A program made the translations under genes and the position numbers. A DNA stretch of 64,000 nucleotides from Hyaloperonospora brassicae (taxonomy: Eukaryota > Oomycota > Peronosporomycetes > Peronosporales > Peronosporaceae): contig CANTFL010000529.1 in the NCBI GenBank assembly GCA_947650285.1, positions 1-64,000 on the forward strand. The letters run 5' to 3'. The notes below the pieces were generated by a model. That model worked only from the letters and a program-made list of their open reading frames with translations. It searched no databases and had not been told where the DNA came from. This document shows positions 1-11,447 of the stretch, in pieces. Each line of letters opens with the position of its first letter. The first letter of the stretch is position 1.

Positions 1-532
1 TACAAACCCCTTTCGTTCCCCTCTACGATCGGCTTTCGACGTTCCTCGGCCTGCGCCAAAGTCGCAGTCGAATGCAAAGTCTGCGCAGCTCAGCTTTGCT
101 CTTGGGATTGGCACCGAACGGCTGGAAAGTGGTTGCAAACGCGCTTTCGGACCAGCGCCTCACGCTCTCAGTGCGTCGGTCCATCGAGTGAGAAACGTGT
201 TGCCAGACAGACGGCTTCACTCAGTGCCCCAACACGCGGCCGTCGAATCGATCAGACAGCTGCAACGGATTCGTGCGACGGGCTGTGTGTGCAGCCGACG
301 ACTTCGATTTTGCTCGTCAACATACCGTGCGACACGTTCGTGCGCTCGCGTGTCCGTCGGAACAGCTGCTGGGGCGGTCTCCGGTAGTGGCTCCACGGCA
401 CTTGAGCGGTCGGGTCGAACGTCCGCTCGTGCACAAGTCGCGCTCTCTCTCTCTCTCTCTCTCTTCCGATCGGTCTCTGCACACGCGTCGACGCGCGCCG
501 CCGCTGCTCGTTCCCACCACTTTCGACTGTGA
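1..532. other. Upstream region with a CT run
   Basis: No gene is recognised here; open frames on both strands overlap one another and have no motif. The only distinct element is a (CT)n tract at about 442-464, some 70 bases before the start codon of the transporter gene. Pyrimidine-rich tracts are common just upstream of oomycete start codons, so it may belong to the core promoter (inference). Confidence 0.4.
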
Positions 533-1782
533 ATGGCGTCTCCGCAGCTCTGGACCGTCGGCGTGACGCTCTCGCTCGCGGCCACACTCTTCGGCACGCT
601 GGGCAAAGTGCTGCTGAAGCTCTCGCACACGTCGTCGCAGGCGCTATGGGTCAAGACGGCGGCCGCCGCGTGCGTGTTCGTGCTCAATCCCGTGCTGGAT
701 GCCATTAGTTACGCGTACGCTGCGCAGGTGAGAGGAGCCGTCGCTTTTTGTACGACCGCTGCGACGACGCAACGTCCACGGGAGCTGCTGATTGACTGTT
801 GTCTACGTGTGGTGCTGCACTGGTGTGTGTGTGTGTGGCTGGTAGTCCATCTTGGCGCCCATGGCCGGCTTTAGCGTCGTGTGGAACATCCTGTTGTCGC
901 CGTATCTGCTGCACGAGGAGCTGTCGACTCAAGACGTGAGAGGAACGGCCGTCATCTTGCTCGGGTGTCTGCTCGTGGGCGTCTCGGGCAGTCACGACAC
1001 GCCGACACATCGCAGTGCGGAGCTCTTTGCACTGTTCCGAAGCCGTCTGTTCGTCGAGTACGCGCTTTTCGCAGGCTGTACTGCCGTACTGGTGCGTGGT
1101 TTCGTACGCGTGGGATCGATCGACTGTCACGTTCGGAGCTGATGCTTTTTGGTTGTCGCAGTTGGCGTGGGTCATTTGCAGATGGCCTCAGAAGAGCGGC
1201 TGGAGAAGGTTTGCGTTCGGTGCGCTGTCGGGTCTCATTGGTGGCAATCTCTTCTTCCTCAAGGTACGGTCCGCTGCTGACAACTGCCGTGACACGAGTT
1301 GACTGAACCCCGAGACTCGACTGATTGCCGTCGTGCGCATGTAGGCCTCGATCGAGCTGGTTGTCGAAGGCGGAGCCGTTTGGTCGAACGTGGAGACGTA
1401 TGCTATCATTGCAGCCGCTCTGTCGTCAGCAGGCAGTGGCATCTTCGTGCTGGACCAAGGCCTGCGCGAGTACGAAGCGCTCTACCTCGTCGCGATCTAC
1501 CAGGCATTCCTCATTCTGATCGGCTCGGTGTCGGGCGTGGTCTTCTTCCACGAGATCGCGGGCATGACCGCGTGGTGGCAGCTGGCCATCTACCCTCTCA
1601 GCATTGTCACGACGGTGGGTGGCATCATCGTCTTGTCGGAGAGACACACGGAGCACTACGATCCAGTGCATCCGACCGGTGCGAGCAATGGAGTCAAGCG
1701 CGGTGAGATCTCGCCGCTCATTGTCGCACCGGTCGACAAGGGCAAGAACAGCTCAGCACATGGCTCCATCGAAGTCGTGTGA
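533..1782 (+). CDS. NIPA/DUF803-like magnesium transporter (4 exons)
   Basis: Polytopic membrane protein of the drug/metabolite transporter fold, closest by eye to the NIPA (DUF803) Mg2+ transporters. Exons: 533-727, 846-1091, 1162-1263, 1345-1782, all joining in phase 0 with GT..AG introns of 70-118 bases; total 326 residues, in the family range. Visible family features are an early glycine-rich helix with LGKVLLKLS, a helix followed by NPVLDAISYAYAAQ, then SILAPMAGFSVVWN and the HEELS segment before another hydrophobic helix, the usual order in this family. Roughly nine hydrophobic segments are seen; the C-terminal 45 residues are polar and probably cytosolic. The start at 533 precedes the first hydrophobic helix directly. 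Substrate assignment rests on family resemblance only; another DMT-type transporter is possible. Confidence 0.7.
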
Positions 1783-1957
1783 TAGCACTGATGAAGGCGT
1801 CTGACCTGCAGCTCGTGCGAACGAACGAGCGCAGACAGTATCGGTATTTAGCAAACTCTCATAGACGTGTGCTACCAACAGCAAGTGCAAACAGCGCACG
1901 TCGTGTGCACCTTCAGCTCCACACCTGCTGAGCGACGTCGTGTCTCCCCCCCTCTCG

Positions 1958-2602
1958 TTAGTCGCAGCAACACGAGGCCTTTGCAGTCGGGTCCGCGAAG
2001 TACAGTCCAGCGGCCTTGAGCTTGCGGTTGATGACAAACATGGCGCCGGCAATGACGGCCACGAAGGTCACGACGAAGCCGACAATGATCTGCAGCGTCT
2101 TCTGGTACTCGTCCTCCTTCTTCTGGGCCGCTGCAGCTTTTCGCTGCGCCCGCGTTCGCTTCTTGCCCTTGCGGCTCTTCTGCTGCGGCTTCGCGTCCGC
2201 CTTCGTCGCTCCCTCCTCGGCCGTCGTCTCGCCTCGTTCCTCCCTGTCGAGACGCGCCAAGTAGCGCTGGATGCGACCCGCAGCTTCCCGTCGACAGCGG
2301 TCGGACACCTCCGGCGCGTCCGGCGCGTTCTCCTGCAGCTGCTGGCGGCATCGGGCCGACATCTTGGCGAAGAGCTTCTCCATGGCCTCGAGCGTCAGCC
2401 GCGGATCGACCTTCGGCTCGGGAGCGGCGGCCGTCTCGTCCACAGCGTCTGCTGCTTCGAGCACTTCGGCTTCGTCTTGAACCGGCAGGTCGCCATCCAC
2501 GTCAATCGCCACCTCCTTCGGCTCCGTGGCGACAGTATCGGCAGCTGCCAGAGCTGCCAGAGCTGCCGCGAGGAGAAGCGCGAGCCATTGTCCGTGACGC
2601 AT
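1958..2602 (-). CDS. Single-pass membrane protein with signal peptide, unknown function
   Basis: Unrecognised protein of about 214 residues. I start at the ATG at 2602-2600 rather than the in-frame start 18 codons upstream, because the former is followed directly by a typical signal peptide (MRHGQWLALLLAAALAALAA). The mature protein has an acidic stretch, a region with two cysteines (ARCRQQ, DRCRRE), then a strongly basic lysine/arginine/glutamine-rich stretch with coiled-coil character, then one hydrophobic segment (IIVGFVVTFVAVIAGAMFVI) near the C-terminus and a short tail ending in CCCD. The layout suggests a type I protein of the secretory pathway, with the cysteine tail possibly lipid-modified (inference). 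It has no introns and converges on the transporter gene, with 175 bases between stops. Confidence 0.6.
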   Translation of the reverse strand: MRHGQWLALLLAAALAALAAADTVATEPKEVAIDVDGDLPVQDEAEVLEAADAVDETAAAPEPKVDPRLTLEAMEKLFAKMSARCRQQLQENAPDAPEVSDRCRREAAGRIQRYLARLDREERGETTAEEGATKADAKPQQKSRKGKKRTRAQRKAAAAQKKEDEYQKTLQIIVGFVVTFVAVIAGAMFVINRKLKAAGLYFADPTAKASCCCD

Positions 2603-2875
2603 TGTGTGGTGTCCGCCACCCGAATCGATCGACGCTGCGTGACGCTTTGTACCCACGTTCGAAAGTGGCAGTCGCAGCGAGTGGGGGACACGCGTACTGT
2701 AGAACTGCTGTCTCCCGCGTCAGTCGGTCAAGTGCGCTGACCCTATGTTTAGGACCACATTGGCCGTACAATTGGGTGCACCACACACACATTTGTCCGC
2801 ACACCCTGTAAATAACCGGTGCGACGGCAGAACGAAAACGCCGCTCGTGCATTGTGCAGTGCCGACATATCGCCG

Positions 2876-3939
2876 ATGACGACGACGATCTTTGATGGCT
2901 ACGACGAAGAGTACCGCACTCTCTCTACGGATATCTCCACAAAGATGCGCGATATCGCATCGTACGAGGACCAGAAAGGTTTGTCTTTGCAGTGTCTACA
3001 CGCAACAGAACGAAAAATGCACTGAGCGATTGGCGTTTTTTGCTGCTGGCTGTATGACAGACAAGAAGAAGGCGAGCATCGTGCATGTGGGCGACCTCTT
3101 GACTCAATCCACACAGCTGGTACACAACTTAATGACGCACAAAGAAGCAGAGGAATGCGGCTTAATGCTGCCGTGTGTTCTTTCTGTAGATTCAGCAGAT
3201 GGAGCTCGAGGTGAGAAGTTTGGACACCGCAACTCGTCAAGAGCTATCGAAGAAGGTGGGCCAGTACAAGAAAAGTCTCGCCTCGCTGTCGGCCGATCAC
3301 AAAAAAATCCGAGAGAAGGAGGAACGCGAAGGGCTATTTGGTGATTGCGATCGCGAGGAGGTAAGAGAGATTAGGCTGCGACATTCACAGGGCTAGCGTT
3401 GATTGCTATTCCTCATCGTGCATGTGTGTTTTGCTGATGTAGGCGTCTGCGGAGCACCGCGGTCGCTTAGCTGCTGCCACAAATAAGTACGCCATCAGTA
3501 TGTTTTGGAAGGAGAGTTTGGGTGTCTGATGCGGTATTGGCTACCGGCAATGTGCAGAATAAAGGGAACGACAGACAAGCTGACAGCCGCAAAGAAAGAG
3601 ATTGCGGATACGGAGGAAGTTGGTGCGCAAACTTTGTATTTTCTGCGGCCAAATTTTTCGTCAGGGCGCACGTCTTCTGAATGCCAACTTTGCCGATATG
3701 TTTTGGAAATAATGACAGCGCTTGCTATTAGCAACGAGCTTGGCCGGAACCGTGAGAAGATTGAAGCCACACACGCAAAGGTGAAGGGAGTGAATGAGAT
3801 GGCTCGTCGTGGCGGAAATATCGTGAGCCGAATGGCTGCCCGAAACAAGCGCCAAAGGATGGCTGTATCCGTTGCAGCAGGTTTTATCGTAATCGCCATT
3901 GTGCTGCTGGTTTACTTTGGTATATTCAACAAAAAGTAA
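2876..3939 (+). CDS. VTI1: Vti1-type Qb SNARE (6 exons)
   Basis: Qb SNARE of the Vti1 family, acting in Golgi, endosome and vacuole fusion. Exons read from GT..AG boundaries: 2876-2978, 3061-3119, 3190-3360, 3443-3486, 3558-3622, 3719-3939; phases agree and give 220 residues, against 217-232 in known family members. The N-terminal half matches the Vti1 three-helix domain (FDGYDEEY start, QQMELEVRSLD, VGQYKKSLASL). From RLAAATN onward it aligns without gaps to the SNARE motif of animal Vti1b, and ends in a single membrane anchor (VAAGFIVIAIVLLVYFGIF) and a short lysine tail. The residue at the expected zero-layer glutamine is asparagine (context LGRNREKI). The exon 5/6 junction was chosen because it restores this alignment. 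Confidence 0.85.
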
Positions 3940-4027
3940 TCGACAAGTACATGTAGCAGACAGTAGACGTATCGATGCATTTTTCTGGATCGCGTAAATC
4001 GTCATCATCAGTTTGCCAACTTGCTGC

Positions 4028-4981
4028 TCAACGGTTCCACTCACGATCTAGACCGTCAATTTCCATTGACTGTGGGGCAAGTCTCGCTTCTTGTGCCATT
4101 TCTCGAATAGTAGGAACTCGGACGTAGCCATAATGTAAACGTCTGCGCTGATGCAAACAAAGTCCAAAGCATATTAGGAAAATGGCAACAGAAGCCGCCG
4201 TAACGAAGATGCGTGTCCAAGCCACAACTTCCTTGACGTCAACCTTGAAGGGGACATCGCGGGCGTCAAGGATCTCCACAGCTCCATTGCTTCCGTTGAC
4301 ACGACCATTATTATGCCTTGACCCCATCGGTGCTTGTTTGTTGTCTTCAATATCTTAAAAACAATGATAGATGTGTTAAAAGGTGCAAGTTCGATCGAGT
4401 GTCAATTCGAAAGAGACTGTGACGTACCTGATAGCACGTGGCGGTTGTAGCTCTCCAAGTTCCACCCAACACCGACGTCGAGTACCATCATCATGCTGTA
4501 TGTTTCTGCTCTCGATATAGTGAGCTTGCATCTTCTGCCACAGAAAAAAGCACGCAGAACAAGAAGAAGAACATCTGCTGAATGAGCTGCGCCTCGTTGG
4601 AAAAACGACGTCGCTCAATCGACTCTCGTCGCACCTGTCGATACTTTCAGCCACTACAGCTGCGGGACAGTCGGACAGAGGAGCTAGTTGCACCACGATA
4701 CCCACTCTTTCACTTTTTCTTGTCTCTGTCTCAGATTTGTTGGCAGAGACGATACGTACAGCCTCAAACGCATCGAGAGCCGTCAGGTGGAGCTTCTGGT
4801 TCAGCTCGTCCACTCCGGCCTGGCATGCGCTAAAGAGCTCCATGCAGAACGGAGTCGTCAACATCGAATCCATTTCCAGGCCCAAACATTTTTGATACGT
4901 TGCAGTTGCACGTGATGTCGTAGCGTTCAAGCACAGAGCGAAGAGCGCCACTGCGTGCAGCAATGCAGTCACTTGCTTCAT
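4028..4981 (-). CDS. Type I membrane protein, unknown function (several exons)
   Basis: Not recognised as a known family. The first exon, starting at 4981, encodes a signal peptide (MKQVTALLHAVALFALCLN) followed by a luminal part with conserved-looking cysteines. A middle exon starts near 4542 after a good polypyrimidine tract and TGGCAG, and includes a MMMVLDVGVGWN segment. It splices from a GTACGT donor near 4433 to the last exon starting near 4356. The last exon carries one hydrophobic helix (IFVTAASVAIFLICFGLCL) and a cytosolic tail of about 40 residues. Borders of the first two introns are ambiguous, so the middle of the protein is uncertain. That the two main open stretches form one gene is inferred from strand, phase and a signal-peptide-to-membrane-anchor layout. 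Confidence 0.5.
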
Positions 4982-5115
4982 CAGGTCTTGTCGAGAACCT
5001 ACGGTAAATCATATTTTCGGCTTCGTCGGGTTCAGCTATTCTCAAGACCAGTTTTGTTTTTCTAGCCAATCAAACACCGCGTGACGTCCTGCGCAGCTCC
5101 CAACCGCGAAACAGC

Positions 5116-6757
5116 ATGCGGAAGGACGGCCCTGTGCTGGCGATGGGCATCGAAGGCAGCGCGAATAAGCTGGCGGTTGGTATACTGTGGTGCCGACCCA
5201 ACGGCGAGACGGAGATCCTGTCGAACCCTCGCAAGACGTACATCACACCGCCCGGCCACGGCTTTCTGCCGCGGGAGACAGCGTGGCACCACCAGAACCA
5301 CGTTGTGGCTATTGTTCGGGCAGCATTAGTCGAAGCCAACGTCTCTCCACAAGAGTTGGACTGTATCTGCTACACCAAAGGTCCAGGCATGGGCGGTCCG
5401 CTTCGCTCGGCTGCTGTCTGCGCGCGCATGTTGTCGCTGTTGTGGAAGAAACCGCTTGTGGGCGTCAACCATTGTGTCGGACGTACGGTATTGTCTGTTT
5501 CCTATTGGATTTTGTCTTGACTAGCTTCCGTGTGATTGAAAGCTGCTAAGCTGTTGTTTTGTGGTGGTGAATGGTCATTTTTGCAGACATTGAGATGGGC
5601 AGGACAGTGACCAAAACGACGAATCCAGTCGTGTTGTACGTGAGTGGTGGCAATACGCAAGTCATTGCTTACTCGATGCAGTGGTAAGTCATTGCTTACT
5701 TAATGCAGGGGTGAGGTTATACTGGAAAAGTCGTTTGGCTGGTGATCGAAGCGCTTGGGCTAATGACTTGCTTTGTGCAGCTACCGAATCTTTGGCGAGA
5801 CGATTGACATTGCAGTAGGAAATTGCTTTGACCGGTTTGCACGAGTGCTCAAGCTCTCAAATGACCCGAGTCCCGGATACAACATTGAACTGCTGGCGAG
5901 AGAGTAGGCGCTTTGGCTACTGGGTGAAATTGATTGCTGAAGTAACATTATTTTGTCTGGACTGTCGTGAATCATGTATAGAGGCAAGAAGTTCATTGAG
6001 CTGCCTTATATTGTGAAAGGCATGGACGTGTCGTTCTCGGGCATCTCGACGTTTATCGAGAAAGCGGCCGAGTATGCTGATGTATGCTTGATGCTTGCGT
6101 TGTGCCAGTCTGACGTCGCTTGACATTCGTGCAGCAGCAAGATTCAGTCGGGCGAATGTTCGAAGGCAGACTTGTGCTACTCGTTGCAAGAGACGATTTT
6201 TGCGATGCTTGTACGTTCTGTAGTCATTGTGTGCACAAACTGCTTGTACTAGAATGTAAAAATGCATTGACCGTATATGCTGGACAACTATACTAGGTGG
6301 AAATCACGGAGCGTGCAATGGCGCACTGTGGACAGTCAGAGGTGCTCATTGTTGGTGGTGTGGGATGTGCGTAAATTTGCGAGTTCCTGCAGCTGTGCTG
6401 AAGTGCCAAGATCTGATTTGACTTTTGATCGGCTAAACTCACCGCTGCTGTTGGTATCGCTCCTAGGTAACTTACGTCTTCAGGAAATGATGAGCGTCAT
6501 GGCGAAGGGGCGTAATGGCCGCGTCTGCGCAATGGATCATCGTTATTGCGTTGATAATGGCGCGATGATCGCTCAAGCTGGGGTTTTACAGTTCCAGTAT
6601 GGAGAAACGACGCCACTTGAGGAAGCCACGTGCACCCAAAGGTACGATGCGATTCTACCGTTTGTGTAGGACTTGTGACGCTGATTGTCTATTATCGCTG
6701 TTCTGTGGCTTTAGGTTTCGCACTGATGAAGTCCATGTAGGTTGGCGCTCCGATTGA
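5116..6757 (+). CDS. KAE1: KEOPS subunit Kae1/OSGEP, tRNA t6A threonylcarbamoyltransferase (8 exons)
   Basis: Catalytic subunit of the KEOPS complex, which transfers threonylcarbamoyl to A37 of ANN-decoding tRNAs. Exons: 5116-5482, 5587-5683, 5781-5903, 5982-6071, 6135-6210, 6297-6366, 6467-6641, 6715-6757; phases are consistent and give about 346 residues (human OSGEP is 335). Family signatures in order: MGIEGSANK start; [12 protein letters not shown]; the metal-binding NHCVGH, whose last histidine codon is formed across intron 1; [60 protein letters not shown] with its cysteine codon split by an intron; and [12 protein letters not shown]. The end ([13 protein letters not shown]) matches the usual C-terminus. 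The acceptor at 6134/6137 is ambiguous by one CAG repeat (one residue). It appears intact. Confidence 0.92.
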
Positions 6758-7289
6758 GCAGCTAGGGTTTAGCGATCACAGGACACCGTTTGCGCTAAAC
6801 GTCAAAGTGGTCGTTGACTACGTGTATCGCTTATTACTCGAGATGTGAAGTTACGGTGACAACAAACGACAACCGTGGTGAGCTTGCTGCAGAAACGGTG
6901 ATACTGGCCCACGTACGTAGTGTCATGACGGGTCGATGTTTGTCAAAGCAATATTGTCTTGTCGCCTGCACTGACGTACGGTCATGCTGCTAGGTGTGTT
7001 GATGGTTATGTGCCAAGAGCCGCGTGAGGAAAAGCCTGTTATGTTTCAAACCTGCGCGTTAGTCGGGTCTTTTCAAAAAAAGAATGCAGCACAAGAAGAT
7101 CGTAGTAATAATGCAAGTCAGTGTTTTAGTAGCCGCGGCTTACATGCTTATCTTGTGCCCATTGACCTCAACAAACAGCCCATCGCTCTTGCACATTTAG
7201 GTCGCGTGGGCGTATGATGCTCTCAAAAACGCATATTACGATTAAATGGCATGTAACGGGTTCGCCCCTTTTCACAAAACAATGGTCAA
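6758..7289. other. Intergenic, no gene seen
   Basis: Between the Kae1 stop and the start of the duplicated degenerate block. One open frame of 77 codons lies here but shows no motif, signal peptide or composition suggesting a gene. Confidence 0.4.
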
Positions 7290-8800
7290 CAACGTGTAGA
7301 CATTGACCAGTTGCGATGCGTGACGCTGGAGAAGACTCCGTTTAACGTGGAGCCGGCCGCCAATGTCCAGCCCTGGCGTGCTCGATAATATGCAACTACC
7401 CCGCGACGCGTCTTGGCGTATCGATGCGTATTTGTACCGCCCTTTACAAAAGATAAAAACGTACGTGAGGACCTCAGTACAGTGCAGTTGCACTTCTTCA
7501 GTTGTGTAATGTCAGATTGGGCAAACCATCAGGCTGTCAAAGTGATGATTGAAAGACTTTGAATGAGAAGTAGGTTTCTCTGATCGAGCGTACGTGAGCC
7601 AAACGGCATTCCTCTATTGCTGTCATCGCATGACAGAAACGAAAAGTGGCCTGGCGGGCCATGACATGAGTTCCGCTAGGGTGGGTCATCCATTTGCCAA
7701 AGAGGTCAGGCGCTCGCGGTTCGTCATAAACTGCGGCACGATATTCGGAGCCAGGACGTTGGTAACAGATAGCCACGGACTGAGCACAAGACGCGACTGT
7801 ATCATCGACGGGAGAGCTCAAAAAGACCAACAACTTGTACGTTGACGTTGGTTACGGGTCGTCATGGACGAAAGGAAATACTACCCGCCACTAGGCAACA
7901 AGCAGAGCACTACACTCAGGCAGGTACATTAGGTGCACTGGACAATAGGGGTGACAGCCGGCTGCAAAAGCCACACCGTTGGGAGAGGTTTAGATCGTCT
8001 TTTGACTCTGTGTCAACTACACGCATGATCTCTGCATCTTGCTAAGCCAGGGATAAAGCGCCGGTCGACCCAGAAGTTTACGAGGACGTGTCCGCGTATA
8101 TTACTTGGTCGCACCCCGACAACCCGATGCATGCGTACAGCATGGCACTAGAGGTCGTCGACGATTGCATATACACTAAGCCCCAAACCAGTATAGCTCA
8201 CGCCGGCGTCGTATCACTCAGTTCTTACGTAACCAATACAAGATGCAGCGTGCTTCAATGTGCATCGTCGATCCATCCAAGCACCATCGGACATACGCAA
8301 CCGAGGTGGCGGCCGTGAGCGCGGTCTGCCTACTCCAGTAGCGCGTTGCCGCAGCAACAACGCGCTCCAAGGGCACACCACCACATGAGCGGTGGCCCTA
8401 ATGGCCATTTGCACGACCGCCGAACCGATGATGCATAACGCGGGGACGCCTGCAGTCGAAATCGCGACTCCCAAGTCCGCTGCAGGAGCGACGTACACGA
8501 GACAGAACCCAACCCGCTTCGGCTCCGCGTCGGACGTTTGCCGCCAATTGGGACAGCCCGGACTCGAAGCTAAGGGAGAAACAGGCTAAAGTGTGGACCA
8601 AAAGTTTGAGACCTTGTCGCACCACGCCGGCAGCTGTTGCAGAGAGGGTTGGGCTATATACGATCGGACGAGCGCCCGCTCCTGGTTCTGACGTGCGCAT
8701 TGTCCCAGCCACAGTCTCGTGCGTTGATCTTGTACATAACAGACTCGACACAACGTGGTACCAACCCAAAAAGGCACTGTGCGCCCCCTTTCTTCTCGAC
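7290..8800 (-). pseudogene. Degenerate gene, copy 1 of a duplicated block
   Basis: This stretch is similar along its length, in the same orientation, to 38960-40510. The shared protein-like signal is on the minus strand: at 7833-7537 the frame reads TVASCAQSVAICYQ and then YRAAVYD; copy 2 has TVASCAQSVATCYQ and YRAAVYD in the corresponding place. The frame breaks repeatedly in both copies, so I call it a pseudogene. In copy 2 the better preserved part includes a membrane helix; the equivalent part here (about 8100-8320) contains stops. The family is not recognised. It could be an old gene duplicated with its flanks or a low-copy transposable element. Confidence 0.4.
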
Positions 8801-9126
8801 TCTATGCAGCAGACGTGATCGTCAGCCGGTCAGTGTCCACCCGCATATCAATAATGTTGGCCGCACTTGTCGCGGTACGGCTGACGTCTCTCCATTTATT
8901 CAGTCAAGGCAGAAAATTGAGTATGTGCTTCGGTGCTCACAGTGATGTTTATTTGCTGCACACGCACTTACTGCAGAGAAGCAATTCATAGCGATAAAAT
9001 GGCCGCACTCTACCGCAACGATTACGGTCAAATCCTGATCGTTCCACTTGTTCCTTCGACGATAATTGTCACATGAAGTGGCCTGGATTCTCAGTGTATG
9101 GTCGAGTGAGTTGCCCTGGGTTTGAT

Positions 9127-11447
9127 GGGGAATCGTAAAAAAACACCAGTGTTCGCCTAAAAAAACACCGTTGCGATGAGGCTATCCATTAACCTTGTTT
9201 AATATATCCTCAAAATGGTAGAGAAAATACCGCTTTCGATTGAACTTCGCTAGAAACGTTTCTAAGATAAGTCGGACCCTCCGCTTTTAAACGGACTGCA
9301 GTCCCAATTTGTTGATAGCCTGCTCAGGGCCTAGCCCTTGCACACGCTCAGCAATCGCTGCACGTGCATACCGTCACGTCGACTGTGCCACGGCGCATTC
9401 ATCGATATTGCTCCTGTACTTCTCTTTCTCGGCCGTCCCTCCCGCCGTCTTTAAAGATTACCACCAATCATCTGAGTATACAATAGTAGTAAACGGGGGA
9501 CGGGCTGTTGCAGTCGGTGGAGTCATAGCCAAAGAAATGCGAGACAGATAGAAAAATTGTGCTTTTTTAGATGTGGCTGATGACTGAGTGAATAACAAAC
9601 TAAACCACATTTTGTTGTGTAAATTGCCTTTGCTGGTATTTTTCTATGTATCGTTTTTTATTGATGTTGAGCCGACCCACGCTGGTGTCGCGTTCTGGGA
9701 GTTTAACAACTCTTTTGCTGGTGCAAAGTCTTTACTACTAGTAGAGTCCAGGTACGTGGGTGTGCGTAAAGATAAAATGAGGTACGAGAATTGACAGCTG
9801 GTTAATAATGTTGTGGCGATGGTTGCAGGGGGCCTGGAGCGATCATGGTCACCATGATCGACTTAATGCTAAGGTTTCTAAACGTGTCGATGCGACTTAC
9901 GGTGTCCGCGATCAAACCGACGCTGCTTGCTTTTTGTATTGACACAATGCATTAGGTCCTTGCGATGCCGTGTGAAAACATACCATCGTTATTGGAGCTA
10001 AATGGTATGTGTTGTTAAGGAGACTGCAGTATATGGCACCGGTCTACTTAAATTCACGCTGGCACAAGCAGTCCTATTTCCCATCGGCGTTTATTGCAGT
10101 ATTATAACATGGTTATACTTGTTCTCCTCTTGAGAAAGTAATAGCAGGTTGGTAATGCTGCTGCTGACAGGTTTTGTGCAACACGGCTAACTAGCGTCGC
10201 GTGTGTATTTTAGATTTGATATGGCACGACCGATTACACCATTTAATAAAAAGGCGTAGGTTGGTCTACTTTCTGCTTGCACGAGATATCTTTTGCGCGA
10301 AGCCATCGTTGGATTACTTTTTGTTGACTCCCATAGATGATGCCGAGGAGACATGTCCTTGCCGACGTAATGCTAAGGAAAGCGTCAATAGTCCATATTG
10401 ACAACTTTTGGGTGTGTAAAAATGTAAATGCTGTTGGACATAGCGCCACCATCTTACCTTTCGCTCTCAAACGCGACGACGCAGCCAATACCGCCGCTGC
10501 AAAGACTGTCTCGTCCGAGGCCGCTTATGTTTCAACAGCAGCAAGCTCCACTGGTCCAGAAATCGTCGCTACAGATGTTGCCGTCACGCCCTTGGCTTGT
10601 ATCTGCGCCGTTGCAGGAGCCGTCGTCTCGCAAGTGAAGACTGCAGTCCGTTTAAGAGAGAGAGGGGAACAGATTGTCTATAATACGAAATTATGGTGTA
10701 CAAGACGTCTGGAAAGACCTAAGCCAGGATAGCAACGCCGGTGTCGAATGATTCGGTGGTTGGACGAGTCTCACCGCTGTGTGCGGAGCTCTAGATGGGG
10801 CCGTGGTGAGCAGCCCGATGCATTGCATTAGACGAGTTCCGGCCACCTGGGTGTGTAGCTTCCTACACTCCCGCATCGCTAGTGCGTGTAATTGCCGAAA
10901 ACTTTGAACTATGTATTCGTACATACATCCCGCCAAAGTGACGGAAAGACCTTCTTGAGAAACCCGATCGAGCTAAACCCATATAATCGCGATACATATT
11001 AAACATAATACCCACCACATCCGCTTCCATTGACACACATAAGCCTCCATTGAATGTCCAAACGCGCTCAGCATCCGCCGTGAAATGATGGGATTCAACG
11101 GCGGGGACGTCCATGACATGCAAAAACTCGCATGAAGCTGCATACTGGTCGGAGTTTCCGTGCATCCGGTCCAGTAGGTTATGAATGTAAGCCAGCAACC
11201 CTGGGCGGTTGGACAACCCAAAAAATGCGATCCAAAGTCTCTTTTGCCCGCGACAGACCGAAGGTGTTCGACCGCATTCCGGTCAAAAAAGGGAGGGTCC
11301 GACTTATCTTAGAAACGTTTCTAGTGAAGTTCAATCGAAAGTGGTATTTTCTTTACCCTTTTGTGGATATATTAAACAAGGTTAATGGATAGCCTCATCG
11401 TAACGGTGTTTTTTTAGGCGAACACTGGTGTTTTTTTACGATTCCCC
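9127..11447. mobile_element. TIR-bounded DNA element (about 2.3 kb), no transposase seen
   Basis: Two long imperfect inverted arms bound this segment: 9127-9305 and 11268-11447. The outer ends start GGGGAATCGTAAAAAAACAC on the left, and the right end is its reverse complement. The arms share further blocks, for example GGCTATCCATTAACCTTG and the reverse complement of AAGTCGGACCCTCC. Inside I see no recognisable transposase; the longest inner frame (minus, 11216-10863, 117 codons) has no known motif. A further inverted piece, TAAACGGACTGCAG, occurs at about 9288 and again inverted near 10641, so the right arm may be duplicated or nested. No convincing target-site duplication is visible. Probably a non-autonomous or decayed element. 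Confidence 0.6.

Noticed and set aside
217..705. 162-codon minus-strand frame overlapping the transporter start
   Set aside because: It overlaps the well supported first transporter exon and the CT tract, is low complexity around the tract (repeated RE), and has no motif.
1940..2740. 266-codon plus frame over the secreted protein gene
   Set aside because: It is a shadow of the minus-strand gene: leucine/arginine-rich from a GC-rich antisense reading, with no signal peptide or domain. The minus frame has a signal peptide and membrane anchor.
10863..11216. 117-codon minus frame inside the first TIR element as a transposase
   Set aside because: No catalytic acidic motif or DNA-binding domain can be seen; the length is too short for known transposases.
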